Source: SKZT01 sp964478625
Lineage (GTDB): Bacteria > Desulfobacterota > Desulfobacteria > Desulfobacterales > SKZT01
Length of the DNA: 64,000 bases
NCBI GenBank assembly: GCA_964478625.1
Contig: CAYZJH010000013.1
Coordinates: 1 to 64,000, forward strand
Direction: 5' to 3'
Part shown: in pieces, positions 51,981 to 61,208 of the stretch
How the letters are laid out: each line of letters begins with the position of its first letter
Position numbering within the stretch: position 1 is the first letter of the stretch
The notes under the pieces: model-generated
The model's input: the letters and a program-made list of their open reading frames with translations, nothing else
Databases searched by the model: none
What the model was told of the DNA's origin: nothing
Translations under genes and position numbers: made by a program

Positions 51981-54140
51981 TCAAAACAGCGTGGGAATAT
52001 ACTTCTCGATCCACTCATAATTTCTGTATGCAATGACCATAACAGCTAAAAGGATCAAAATGAAAATGTAAAGCGACCAGGGTTGTTTTTTTTCAGCAAA
52101 GGGATCTTTAGAAATATGCTTGGCCCCTTTGGGCAATACCGCAAGCAGGGTCAGAGCGGTTCCAAATGGAATATTCATCCTTGCAAGGGTATTGACGGCC
52201 CACCCGTTGGCATCCAGAATCGGGGCCAAATTACGTTTTCGGAGTTTAACCCACGCAATGATCATGGAAGGCACCGATATGACCAGAATAATACCGATAA
52301 TGGCAAGCGGCATCTGCCACCATGCCAAACTTAAAAATCCTGTAAGAATTGCAGCCAGAGCAGTGCCTAAAGCACCGATCGCCAAGCCGATAGCAGCAAA
52401 AATACCTGCAAATTTGGCAACATCAAACGATTGAGCAGCGGGTGCTGCCCCAGTTTCGGCCGTCTGGGAAGCATCGGCTACTCCTGCGGATGCTTTGTCC
52501 AGGGTAGCTTTTTCCCTGGCTGCCGCAAATTTTTCTATCTGCTCCTCGATCATCCTGGCTATTCGTTTGTAAGGCATCCAAAACGCCTGCCTTATACTGA
52601 TCGGATGCTCTACGATTTTAACTACTGTTGCATCCCAGTCCCTTCCATCACGGTCATAAAACACACCGTTTCTTCCAATCATAAGATTGTCGGCATCTCC
52701 ATTGGTCACACCCGCAACAATGGTCATTTTTTCACCGGTGTTTCTTCTGATGCAATCACAATACAAAAGGTAGGTTCCACTTAAAGTAGCGATAGTGCTG
52801 TGTTGAGCAATATCCTCCACCGGAACGCAGAGTGTGAAACAGCGCTGGTCAAGATATAGCTCTCCTGCCTGAAAAATGGCACCCTTAAGACCATAAAAGT
52901 CCTGAAAAGAAACAAAATTGTTCAAAAAACGGATAAGGTCCCGATAAAATAAAGTCAATTTATCCACTGAGGCAATGGCATTGAATTCCGGCTCCAAAGC
53001 CTTGTCCTGTGCAATAAGCTTCAGAAGCCGATCTTTGCTGTTACCTGACAGCAATTCCCGGATACGCTGAATACCCAGTTGTTCGGTTATGAATTTCTTT
53101 TTTGAATTTTGCCAGTTCTCAAACAGAACAAAACGACCCGATAATTGCTCCCAATCGCTATGAGTCAGAAAATCTTTGGTTCCCATCAACGGTTCGACCA
53201 CTTCTGATTTGAACGCCTGAATTCGTGACACCCACACGGGGTTAAGACCTTCCTTTAAAGGCAACGGCCTTTGGGCCTCAATTTTGGCAATGGGAAATCC
53301 GGTCATCTCCTCTGCCGCAACAGACAGGTTTTTATCAGCAATTGTCTGATATTGGGTGATATTCGGATTGAGCGCTTCAGCAGCAACCTGATCAAACTCG
53401 GCCATCCGGCACCGTATGAAATAATCGTTTATTTTGGATTCTACAGACTTGAAGATCACCACGGCGGATTCTATCCGATCACCCAAAGGCGTAAGGTCTT
53501 CCAAACCAGGTTCCGCCTCTTTCCACCAGTCAGAAAAATTCTGTGCTTCCTCGTAAAATTGCATCACCTGACTTTCGGAAATACCCGGTTTTCCGCTTCG
53601 GTCCGTTTCAGCACCCACGGTTGCCATGATATCCCGGATGACTGACTTTAACTCTTCATCCTGAGCCGCATCTTCCGGAATAATACCATCTCCGTTAAAA
53701 TCGGTATTGGCAAAAGCAAGATTAATATCGGATGTGTCCTCAGGAGTGATTTCCAAGGCATCCGGCTTATTGAGATTTTTTAAAATTTGTTTGGCAGAAG
53801 ACAGGATTTGTTTTCCTTCGTCCGAATCATCCCGAATCGATGACAGCGACAAACCCGATTTTTCCTGAAAAAGTTCCCCAGGGTCTTTTAAAACAGAACA
53901 TGTCCATTTAACCGCCGCTTTGACTTCAGGAACCCGGATTCTTCCGTCACCATCCGTATCAAGGAAATTGAGTGTTCTTTTATCCAATCGAACGCCCCAC
54001 GTGGGACAACTCAGGGCCGCCCACAATTTTTCATCAAGTGTATCCAGGTTATTTAAATCATTTGCAGTTTCCAGCCGAACCTGATCAAACCCCCCTATCT
54101 GGAAAAACTTCCACCGATGATTTGAATTTGATGAAAACAT
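51981..54140 (-). CDS. Membrane protein with N-terminal EF-hand loops
   Basis: A 719-aa protein of unknown function. A full EF-hand loop DTDGDGRIRVPE (61-72) has the D-x-D-x-D-G-x-I-x-x-x-E pattern. A second loop DFNGDGIIPEDA (147-158) lacks the final Glu and may be weak. Between about 160 and 560 is a large soluble region. An Ala-rich linker (about 560-580) is followed by about three transmembrane helices (roughly 585-650 and 695-712). The soluble domain is therefore probably anchored in the membrane at its C-terminus. Calcium control is suggested by the EF-hand only. The start at 54140 follows AAGGAATCGAC. Confidence 0.78.
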   Translation of the reverse strand: MFSSNSNHRWKFFQIGGFDQVRLETANDLNNLDTLDEKLWAALSCPTWGVRLDKRTLNFLDTDGDGRIRVPEVKAAVKWTCSVLKDPGELFQEKSGLSLSSIRDDSDEGKQILSSAKQILKNLNKPDALEITPEDTSDINLAFANTDFNGDGIIPEDAAQDEELKSVIRDIMATVGAETDRSGKPGISESQVMQFYEEAQNFSDWWKEAEPGLEDLTPLGDRIESAVVIFKSVESKINDYFIRCRMAEFDQVAAEALNPNITQYQTIADKNLSVAAEEMTGFPIAKIEAQRPLPLKEGLNPVWVSRIQAFKSEVVEPLMGTKDFLTHSDWEQLSGRFVLFENWQNSKKKFITEQLGIQRIRELLSGNSKDRLLKLIAQDKALEPEFNAIASVDKLTLFYRDLIRFLNNFVSFQDFYGLKGAIFQAGELYLDQRCFTLCVPVEDIAQHSTIATLSGTYLLYCDCIRRNTGEKMTIVAGVTNGDADNLMIGRNGVFYDRDGRDWDATVVKIVEHPISIRQAFWMPYKRIARMIEEQIEKFAAAREKATLDKASAGVADASQTAETGAAPAAQSFDVAKFAGIFAAIGLAIGALGTALAAILTGFLSLAWWQMPLAIIGIILVISVPSMIIAWVKLRKRNLAPILDANGWAVNTLARMNIPFGTALTLLAVLPKGAKHISKDPFAEKKQPWSLYIFILILLAVMVIAYRNYEWIEKYIPTLF

Positions 54141-54298
54141 ATCTGTCGATTCCTTTTTTCCTTAAATGGTTATGCCTGAAATCACTGTCCCGATTAGTGA
54201 AAAAATTTTTAATGATGGATCGAAGCAATTATCTCCAAGATTGTTCTAAAACACAATAAATAAAATGGCTGAAAGGGAAAAATAATGGTCCGTCATTT

Positions 54299-55318
54299 TC
54301 ATAGCAAATAGACAAACATGGGTACATTCGGAGACTTTGACTTTCGGTATTGAAGATCTTCGGGTGTTTTCTCCTTAAATCCCACAGAGCAGTAAATGGT
54401 TTTCAGTTTAGGATTTCTGGTCAGTGAGACAACCCGCTGATATCCTTCCTTTTTGGCCAATTCCACAAAAGATTTGATAAGGAAATACCCCACCTGATGA
54501 TTCCGATAACGGGTTGCAACCGCCAGCGCACCCAGCTCAGCGGTAGTGTCCGATAAATTGATTTTTTCCACGCAGCCGACAGGGATGCCATCGATTTTGG
54601 CCATATAGAAATTCTGACGAAACGCGGAAATATGATCCCGGTTTCTGGGTTTGATCAGACCCGTGGATATATAGGGTTTTAAAATATTTTCCACCATTCT
54701 CACTTCATCATCGGAAAGGACCTTTTCGAGTGTTTCGGTAAAGTTATTGGCGATTAGAGTTCCAGTACCTTCAAGACTGAAAAGTTCATGTTTCAGGCAG
54801 CTTTTTCTCGCCGGTACGATATGGATACGATCAATGTCCTGATTTTCGATTTTTGTACAAATTTTTTCAATAATTGATTTAAAGTTTGCATTGGCAATCA
54901 AATCCCCATAAGCAACTATCTTTTTTTCCTTGATCAGTTTCAGCACGTTATGGGTGGTAAGTGCATTGAGTTTCCGTCCTTTGTCATCCGTCAAATATTT
55001 TCTTTCGATAAACACGATTTTGTTGATGTGCGGACTAAAATTAAGCACATAGTTATAAAAATCCTCACCTGCCTCCACAGGTATCCGGCGAATTTGCGTG
55101 TTGGGCAATTTTTCCTGCAAGAGATTGAAATATTTCCGGTTTGAAAACCGGTTGGCGAGGTTATGAATCAGTATCGTTTTAATCCCCTGTCGATCCATAA
55201 ATTTGATGTCACTTAAAATATGTTTGATATGTTCACGCAAAACCGGCTCCCGGCAGGCAATTAAAATTGAGGTACCGATAAGTTCTTTTTTATATTCCTG
55301 AATATAAAGTTTTGGCAT
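54299..55318 (-). CDS. N-acetylglutamate-synthase-like protein (degenerate kinase domain plus GNAT)
   Basis: A 339-aa protein with the domain order of ArgA. The N-terminal region (about 15-190) resembles an amino-acid-kinase fold without the usual catalytic glycine-rich K-x-G-G start. Its last part has HIVPARKSCLKHELFSLEGTGT, matching the ArgA-type segment before the acetyltransferase. The GNAT domain (about 195-339) has LGALAVATRYRNHQVGYFLIKSF, the acetyl-CoA site, and a C-terminal SVGFKEKTPEDL. It could make N-acetylglutamate, the first step of arginine synthesis, or act on a related amino acid. It lies 158 bp from the EF-hand gene with no arginine gene adjacent. Confidence 0.75.
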   Translation of the reverse strand: MPKLYIQEYKKELIGTSILIACREPVLREHIKHILSDIKFMDRQGIKTILIHNLANRFSNRKYFNLLQEKLPNTQIRRIPVEAGEDFYNYVLNFSPHINKIVFIERKYLTDDKGRKLNALTTHNVLKLIKEKKIVAYGDLIANANFKSIIEKICTKIENQDIDRIHIVPARKSCLKHELFSLEGTGTLIANNFTETLEKVLSDDEVRMVENILKPYISTGLIKPRNRDHISAFRQNFYMAKIDGIPVGCVEKINLSDTTAELGALAVATRYRNHQVGYFLIKSFVELAKKEGYQRVVSLTRNPKLKTIYCSVGFKEKTPEDLQYRKSKSPNVPMFVYLL

Positions 55319-55550
55319 CGGTGAAGTTGATTTTTAAAAGGTTGAATCAAAAAATTGAGAATATCATAAAGATAACTTTTTGAATACGTATTCCAGATCG
55401 AATTCCAGGTCGGCTTGTTTTTCACAAAGCCTTCGAATCCGGCTATAATTGGCGCTTGAGTTTATATAATACCTGTGATATCAGAAAAAATTAAAAGATT
55501 CGCCTATATCTCTTCAATAGACTTTATTTTGAATATTAAAAGGTTGATTC

Positions 55551-57170
55551 ATGGAAAGAGAAAAACGCAAAGAGGCTAATGATTCGTCTTTTAAAACTCT
55601 TTCCTTTGATTTTTCAACGATCAAAGCTCTGCTGGCAACCACCAATCGATACCGGACCTTGTTTGAAAATGCAGGTGATGCGATTTTCGTTTTGGATTTT
55701 AAAGGGCGCATTCTCGATGCCAACAGAATCGCCTGCGAACGCTTAGGGTATGCCAGAAAAGAACTCCTGAGCCTGAACTGGAATGATATAGAAGCAAGGG
55801 AACCAAACGAGGAATCCGGAAAAGACCGGTTGGAAGAACTTCGTCAGGAAGGCCATCTGATTTTTGAAACGTCACACAAACGCAGTGACGGCAAAATCAT
55901 CCCCATTGAAATGAGCAGTTGTACCACGGAATATGACCGCGAACCCACGATCCTGATCATCGCACGAGATATCACTGAGCGAAAAGAAGCAGAAAAAGAA
56001 AAAGCGCTTTTGCAAACCCAGCTAAAACAAGCACAAAAAATGGAAGCCATCGGGACTCTTGCAGGAGGCATCGCCCATGATTTCAATAATATCCTGACAC
56101 CCATCAGCGGATACACCGAATTGGCCCTGAGAAAAATTCCGGAAAATTCAAAAGCCAGAAATAACCTTGAACAGGTTCTCACCGCTGTCCAACGAGCAAA
56201 AGGACTGGTTCAGCAGATTTTGACCTTCAGCCGTCAGGATGGGCAAAAACGATGTTCCCTTGAAATCAAAAGTATCATTAAAGAGGCCCTGAAACTGCTC
56301 CGCGCATCCCTTCCCGCCACCATTGAAATCCGATCCCATATCAATGCGTCAGGTTCCGTGATTGCGGATCCGACTCAAATTCATCAAGTCATGTTAAATC
56401 TTTGCACCAACGCACACCATGCCATGCGGGAAAACGGAGGGACTCTTGAGATAAGGCTTGACGACATCGATTTAACTCCTACGGAATCCAAACACGCACC
56501 AGACCTGAAACCCGGTCCTTATGTTTGCCTCACGGTCATGGATACCGGACACGGGATGAACAAAGATATGCTCGACCGGATCTTTGAACCCTACTTTACC
56601 ACTAAACCCGAGGGTGAAGGCACCGGAATGGGACTTTCCGTAGTCCATGGAATTGTAAAAAACCATGGCGGTGATATTATCGTCGAAAGCGAACCCGGAA
56701 TAGGGAGTACCTTTAAGGTTTTTTTCCCGAGAACTCACGAAACGGATCCCAAAAAAGAATCGCCCAGGCAATCTGCGCCATTACCTCGGGGGAATGAAAA
56801 AATACTCCTGGTGGATGACGAAAAAACCGTGACCGATGTCATGGAACAAATGCTGACCGACCTCGGTTACCAAGTGACTTCTTATAACAGCTCCCTGGAA
56901 GCTTTTGAAAATTTCAGTCAAAACCCTTTTGCATTCGACCTGGTCATTTCGGATATGACCATGCCGAAAATGACCGGAACAAAACTGGTCAGTGAGATTC
57001 ATCAGGTTCGTCCGGATATCCCGGTCATCATGGCTACTGGAAACCGCAAAGAAATCAACGCAAGCCAGGCCCAAACATTCGGTATCCGTTTTTTCTTGCT
57101 GAAACCACCCTCCATTGAAGATCTAGCCAAGGCTGTCCGCGATATTCTCGATACGCATAAAAGGCCGTAA
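55551..57170 (+). CDS. Hybrid sensor histidine kinase (PAS-HisKA-HATPase-REC)
   Basis: A 539-aa cytoplasmic hybrid kinase. A PAS domain (about 35-145, with DAIFVLDFKGRILDANRIAC) is followed by HisKA with H176 in GGIAHDFNN (NtrB-like type). A HATPase domain (about 280-400) has N box NLCTNAHHAM, G1 DTGHGM and G2 GTGMGLSVVHG. A receiver domain (about 418-535) has D468 in VISDMTMP. There is no membrane segment, so the signal is intracellular. No output regulator is adjacent; the NarL-type regulator at 37909 is 17 kb away and any pairing is a guess. Confidence 0.93.
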   Translation: MEREKRKEANDSSFKTLSFDFSTIKALLATTNRYRTLFENAGDAIFVLDFKGRILDANRIACERLGYARKELLSLNWNDIEAREPNEESGKDRLEELRQEGHLIFETSHKRSDGKIIPIEMSSCTTEYDREPTILIIARDITERKEAEKEKALLQTQLKQAQKMEAIGTLAGGIAHDFNNILTPISGYTELALRKIPENSKARNNLEQVLTAVQRAKGLVQQILTFSRQDGQKRCSLEIKSIIKEALKLLRASLPATIEIRSHINASGSVIADPTQIHQVMLNLCTNAHHAMRENGGTLEIRLDDIDLTPTESKHAPDLKPGPYVCLTVMDTGHGMNKDMLDRIFEPYFTTKPEGEGTGMGLSVVHGIVKNHGGDIIVESEPGIGSTFKVFFPRTHETDPKKESPRQSAPLPRGNEKILLVDDEKTVTDVMEQMLTDLGYQVTSYNSSLEAFENFSQNPFAFDLVISDMTMPKMTGTKLVSEIHQVRPDIPVIMATGNRKEINASQAQTFGIRFFLLKPPSIEDLAKAVRDILDTHKRP

Positions 57171-57381
57171 TTCCCGTATCCAAACAACCCATGGCGAGGA
57201 TTTACCATTACCAAATCAGGGTTTAACCCGGACCATTTCCATAAATGCTTATGGATTCTACATGAAATACCTTCCTACCAAATCTTCAAATACTGTATTT
57301 CTACCACTTAAATAGTAATTTTACCCTATATACTTTTATATAAATCTGCTTTATTTAAGTCAATAATATGGGAGTTTCATC

Positions 57382-57459
57382 ATGATGACCCCATCTGATC
57401 AGGAGAAGGTTCGCAGGTTTTTATTTAACCTCCTTTTGGAAATAAGGAGACAGCCATGA
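57382..57459 (+). CDS. Possible 25-aa ORF overlapping the Cys-rich gene
   Basis: ATG 57382 (or 57385) opens a short frame (MMTPSDQEKVRRFLFN...) with GGGAG about eight bases upstream. Its stop TGA (57457-57459) overlaps the next ATG (57456) as ATGA. The peptide is basic, with a short amphipathic helix. This gives the layout of a translationally coupled pair; a chance frame cannot be excluded. The rest of the 285-bp gap after the kinase gene holds only AT-rich, promoter-like sequence. Confidence 0.35.
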   Translation: MMTPSDQEKVRRFLFNLLLEIRRQP

Positions 57460-57650
57460 CATCTTCACCTTGTAAAAACTGCCCAAAACGATTTAAATCC
57501 AAATTTGAATGCGCAAAAGATTGTGAAATCCTGAAACAAGTACAGGAAATGCAAAGCGCTCTTCAGGAACAAAACCTTTTTTCAGCGATTGATTATACTG
57601 AAGAAGGGCGATTTTCAATCAATTGCAGTAATAATTTTTCATTACCTTAA
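57456..57650 (+). CDS. Small Cys-rich protein (64 aa)
   Basis: A 64-aa protein with five Cys: CKNC (near residues 6-9), two more at about 19 and 23 (CAKDC) and one at about 58. The first four form a CxxC...CxxxC arrangement able to bind zinc or an iron-sulfur centre. The start at 57456 follows AATAAGGAGACAGCC, a strong SD. It overlaps the preceding short ORF by ATGA. The role is unknown. It ends 46 bp from the convergent 184-aa gene. Confidence 0.6.
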   Translation: MTSSPCKNCPKRFKSKFECAKDCEILKQVQEMQSALQEQNLFSAIDYTEEGRFSINCSNNFSLP

Positions 57651-57695
57651 AGGGTTGCTCCTCCTTTCCAGTATCATTCAGGAGACAGAATCGGC

Positions 57696-58250
57696 TTAAA
57701 AGGGGATAATACCTGCTTGTTTTAATTTATCCTCAAAGGATCGAAAAGCTTTTCCAAACCGGCTTTCCAGATATTTTTTCTGTTGATCCCAAGGCAATTT
57801 GATATACTCTGGAAAATCAGGATCTGACTGGCTCAGTACCGGTGTAACCCGACTGCACATTTCCTCTGGCTTGCCGCAGTTTTCCACAAGCCATACCAGG
57901 CTATAGCGACGGCAAGCATAGTCCTGAATCCAGCCAAGGCGTTTCATGATTTCAAAATATATCTGCTCCAGTATGACCATTGAAATCCGATGAATCATCC
58001 ATTGCTGCTTATCATCAAGAAAAGCAAACTTTACCACAGGCCCTTTGTCCATAACTGCCATCACCAACTCCCGCAAGGCCTCTGCAGATTCATCATCCGG
58101 TTTCGCCAGCAGATAGAGAACCTTGTCTGATAGATCCGATACCCTCGAAAAAAAATTCAGGTTCTCACCAAAGCGATTTTTCCAAGGGGAAAAAAATCTC
58201 TTTTGTTTGGAATCGATAACATAATCGTGCAAATTGATAATGTCCGCCAT
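57696..58250 (-). CDS. Hypothetical 184-aa protein
   Basis: A soluble, mainly helical protein with many aromatic residues (Trp in FSPWKNRF, QQWMIHR, LGWIQDY and LPWDQQKKYL). It begins MADIINLHDYVIDSKQ. Two Cys are near the middle (DYACRRYS, ENCGKPEEMC). I do not recognise a family. Its neighbours do not suggest a role. The clear ATG and codon use consistent with the neighbours support a real gene; no SD was pinned down. Confidence 0.6.
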   Translation of the reverse strand: MADIINLHDYVIDSKQKRFFSPWKNRFGENLNFFSRVSDLSDKVLYLLAKPDDESAEALRELVMAVMDKGPVVKFAFLDDKQQWMIHRISMVILEQIYFEIMKRLGWIQDYACRRYSLVWLVENCGKPEEMCSRVTPVLSQSDPDFPEYIKLPWDQQKKYLESRFGKAFRSFEDKLKQAGIIPF

Positions 58251-58460
58251 AAGTCCATGAAGTTATTTTATCTGTTATTGCCAAAAACGATCTGTTTTTT
58301 CAACCCGCTTTTTCAGGGCTGCAATCATGGTTTCAAAATTCCTTTTTGCAAATTGGCTGTTTTTAATTTATTCAATTTCCTGTAATATCTCTCATGTATA
58401 ATCATGGTATTGAAAAAGTGAACCCATTATCTACTAACCGAGCACACAAATTACATTCAT

Positions 58461-59483
58461 ATGGATCATGAACTTGCAAGGCTTCTGGATCATCCTTTGG
58501 AAATCGGCGGAAAACAGATTCAAAATCGGCTCGCCCTGGCCCCAATGAGCATGCTTGGCAATGTCGCTTTTCGGGAACTTTTAGCCTCTTTTGGAGGGTA
58601 CGGGCTTCTCTTTTCCGAGATGTGCAATGCGGCGCGAATTCCCACGGAAAACCCGAAAGTATCCGGTTATTTCCGATGGCGCGATCAGGAAAAATCGCAT
58701 CTAATATTTCAGATAGTCGGATCTGACCCCAAAACCATGGCCGATGCCGCCAGACGAATTGAACATGAAAATTTTTTTGGCGTGGATATTAATTTCGGAT
58801 GCTCGGCCAATTCCATTTGCCGTCAACATTGCGGTGCAGCTGTTTTAAACAATCCGAATCATGCGGTCAAGATCGTTTCATCAGTCAGAAAAGCCGTCTC
58901 TATTCCTCTTTTTGTCAAATTCCGTATCGGGTGGAAAGATGATCCCGCAATTCCTGTGGATCTGGCAAAAAGATTTGAGGATGCAGGCGCTGACGCACTG
59001 ACTTTTCATCCCAGGGTATCCCCCGACCGCCGGGCAAGACACCCGAAATGGGAGTATATCGGTTTTGTCAAAGATGCCGTAACCATTCCGGTGTTTGGCA
59101 ACGGAAACATTTTTGATGCAAAGGACTGTTTGACAATGCTGCAAACCACCCATTGCGACGGTATAGCCATCGGACGGCTTGCAGTGGCCAAACCCTGGAT
59201 CTTTGCAGAATTTTCACGCCGGATTATCCCGGACCCGGGCATATATCCGGAAACAGCACTCAAATTAACCGAACTGATTGAAAAACATTTTGATCTCCCC
59301 ATGGGACTTCGACGGTATAAAAAATTCGCACAATATTTTTCAGGAAATTTTCTTTTCGGCAATACGTTGTACAACAGGATTAAAAATGCAGACTGCATGG
59401 ATGCAATCCGGGAAATCGTCAAAGATTTTTTTACCTATCCTCCGGCACTCCGGTTAAGACCCAACATGAATTTTTTGGCCTGA
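58461..59483 (+). CDS. dus: tRNA-dihydrouridine synthase family protein
   Basis: A 340-aa FMN-dependent TIM-barrel enzyme that reduces uridine to dihydrouridine in tRNA D loops. The Dus signature NFGCSANSICRQHCGAAVLNN (about 111-131) corresponds to N-x-G-C-x(n)-G-A. LFVKFRIGW (about 153) and FGNGNIFDAKD (about 215), then DGIAIGRLAVAKPW (about 237), are all standard. The N-terminal LALAPMSMLGNVAFRELLASFG lacks the usual T-D-x-P-F-R pattern of classic Dus (NVAFR instead), so it belongs to a divergent branch. The start at 58461 lacks a strong SD. Confidence 0.85.
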   Translation: MDHELARLLDHPLEIGGKQIQNRLALAPMSMLGNVAFRELLASFGGYGLLFSEMCNAARIPTENPKVSGYFRWRDQEKSHLIFQIVGSDPKTMADAARRIEHENFFGVDINFGCSANSICRQHCGAAVLNNPNHAVKIVSSVRKAVSIPLFVKFRIGWKDDPAIPVDLAKRFEDAGADALTFHPRVSPDRRARHPKWEYIGFVKDAVTIPVFGNGNIFDAKDCLTMLQTTHCDGIAIGRLAVAKPWIFAEFSRRIIPDPGIYPETALKLTELIEKHFDLPMGLRRYKKFAQYFSGNFLFGNTLYNRIKNADCMDAIREIVKDFFTYPPALRLRPNMNFLA

Positions 59484-59959
59484 TTTCATTCAGTCTTATT
59501 TTATTATACCTTTCTCACCGGCACTCATTCCGGCGAGGCCCGATTGGCGTCAAATTAAAATCCTGTCGGATACCAGTATCATGGGCCGAACATGGTTCCG
59601 TGCATGTCATTCTGAGGGAGCGACTCGCACTAGCTTGATGCCTGAAAAAAATATTTCCCATTAAGTGGATTGAAACCACGGCGACCGAAGAATCTCTCAT
59701 CTCGAGCCCAGGCAGATCATCGTGTCTGCCTCGGGGTTTAAACACAAGATAACCGTGCCTGGTTGAAGGAAAGATTTTTCCTCGGCCATTGAGTACGTGC
59801 CATATAACTCTTTAGGATGTTGGCTCCCTCAGAATGACACCCATTTAATGCACATAGCCGGCAGCCTTAATTTAACACCGATGGCGAGGCCCGTATCGCC
59901 ATGGGGTATCGAACACGACATCATCGACCAGGAAAAAGTTTTGCTTCCCAAATTGAATT
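59484..59959. repeat. 476-bp repeat-rich gap with nested inverted repeats
   Basis: The gap between dus and the aminotransferase is unlike its neighbours. A perfect 17-bp inverted repeat TGTCATTCTGAGGGAGC (59605-59621) / GCTCCCTCAGAATGACA (59823-59839) is enclosed by imperfect outer arms (59543-59558 and 59867-59886). An 11-bp direct repeat GGCGAGGCCCG occurs at 59532-59542 and 59883-59893. GTCATTCTGAGGGAGCG and the later CGAAGAATCTC (59686-59696) resemble a widespread intergenic repeat motif. GGAGCGACTCGCA (59617-59629) recurs at 61980-61992. No coding frame is supported. It may be a MITE-like or REP-like unit. Confidence 0.6.
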
Positions 59960-61117
59960 TTAAACAAGGTGGCCAAGCGCTAAAAGTTTTTCTCCGGCAG
60001 CTTTCAACGTTTCATGCTTTTTGGCAAAATGGAACCGGATCAGATGGTTCACCGGTTCATGAAAAAAACTTGAGCCCGGCACCGCTGCAACACCCACCTC
60101 TTTAGCCAGCCATCGACAAAAATGCACGTCCTTTTCAAAACCGAACCCGGATATATCCACAAGGACATAGTAGGCACCCTGAGGATGGGTATATTTGAGT
60201 CCGGCCTTGTCCAGGTAGCCTAAAAACAAGTCTCGCCTCTGAGTGTATTCTTGTTGCAACGTCTCGTAATAGGACAGAGGAAATTCCAAAGCGGTTACGG
60301 CAGCTTCCTGAAGAGGTGCTGCCGCTCCCACTGTCAGAAAATCATGCACCTTCTTGGCTGCGTTGATCACATCGGGACATGAAATCACATATCCCAGTCG
60401 CCATCCGGTGATCGAGTAGGTTTTGGAAAGGGAACTGCAGGAGATGGTGCGTTTTTCCATACCCGGAAAGGAGACCATGTATCGATGAACATTGGGTGGG
60501 TAAACAATATGTTCATAGACCTCATCAGTGATGACAAAAGTGTCATATTCACAGGCCATCTCCGCAATAAGGTTAAGTTCATCAGCACTGAACACTTTAC
60601 CGCTGGGATTAGACGGGTTGCAGAGCACCAGCGCTTTGGCGCCCTGCTTAAAAGCGTTGTGTAGTTCATCCGGATCAAAACGGAATTCAGGGGGGATGAG
60701 GGGCACATAAATGGGTTGAGCCCCGCACAACAGGGTGTCCGCTCCGTAATTTTCATAAAATGGCGAAAAAATAATCACTTTATCTCCCGGATTGCAAGCC
60801 GTCATCATGGCCACCATCATGGCTTCGGTAGCTCCGCAGGTCACTACGATACCGGCATCAGGATCCACCGGGATCTGCATCCAGTATTCCTGTTTTGCCG
60901 CCAATGCTTTCCGGAAGCGGGGAGAACCCCACGTGACCGCATACTGATGGTACCCTTGTGTCAATGCGCGTTGGGCTGCATCAATAAGCTCAGCAGGTGG
61001 ATCAAAATCAGGAAATCCCTGGGATAAATTGATCGCCTTGTACTGGTCGGATATACGAGTCATTTCACGAATGACCGACTCGGTAAAAAAATTGAGACGA
61101 CTGGCCGTGTTGGGCAT
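59960..61117 (-). CDS. Class I/II PLP aminotransferase
   Basis: A 385-aa fold-type I aminotransferase of the AspB/COG0436 class. The PLP lysine is K232 in SSLSKTYSITGWRLGYV. The phosphate-binding region is GATEAMMVAM, the conserved aromatic/Asn segment is LCNPSNPSGK and the Asp is in FVITDEVYEHI. The C-terminal Arg that binds the substrate carboxylate is in HLIRFHFAKK. The substrate could be aspartate, an aromatic amino acid or methionine/glutamine-type; sequence alone does not settle this. The methyltransferase at 61209 lies 91 bp upstream on the same strand. Confidence 0.9.
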   Translation of the reverse strand: MPNTASRLNFFTESVIREMTRISDQYKAINLSQGFPDFDPPAELIDAAQRALTQGYHQYAVTWGSPRFRKALAAKQEYWMQIPVDPDAGIVVTCGATEAMMVAMMTACNPGDKVIIFSPFYENYGADTLLCGAQPIYVPLIPPEFRFDPDELHNAFKQGAKALVLCNPSNPSGKVFSADELNLIAEMACEYDTFVITDEVYEHIVYPPNVHRYMVSFPGMEKRTISCSSLSKTYSITGWRLGYVISCPDVINAAKKVHDFLTVGAAAPLQEAAVTALEFPLSYYETLQQEYTQRRDLFLGYLDKAGLKYTHPQGAYYVLVDISGFGFEKDVHFCRWLAKEVGVAAVPGSSFFHEPVNHLIRFHFAKKHETLKAAGEKLLALGHLV

Positions 61118-61208
61118 AAGTTATAATCTCCAATCTGTTTTTCACACGCGATGTGCCGGTGCTCGCGCAATCCCATGATCTATTTCGCAAATCTTTGCTC
61201 ACATCATT

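Noticed and set aside
59797..60105. A 102-aa plus-strand gene in the repeat-rich gap
   Set aside because: Half of it is antisense to the aminotransferase and the rest is repeat sequence; no SD.
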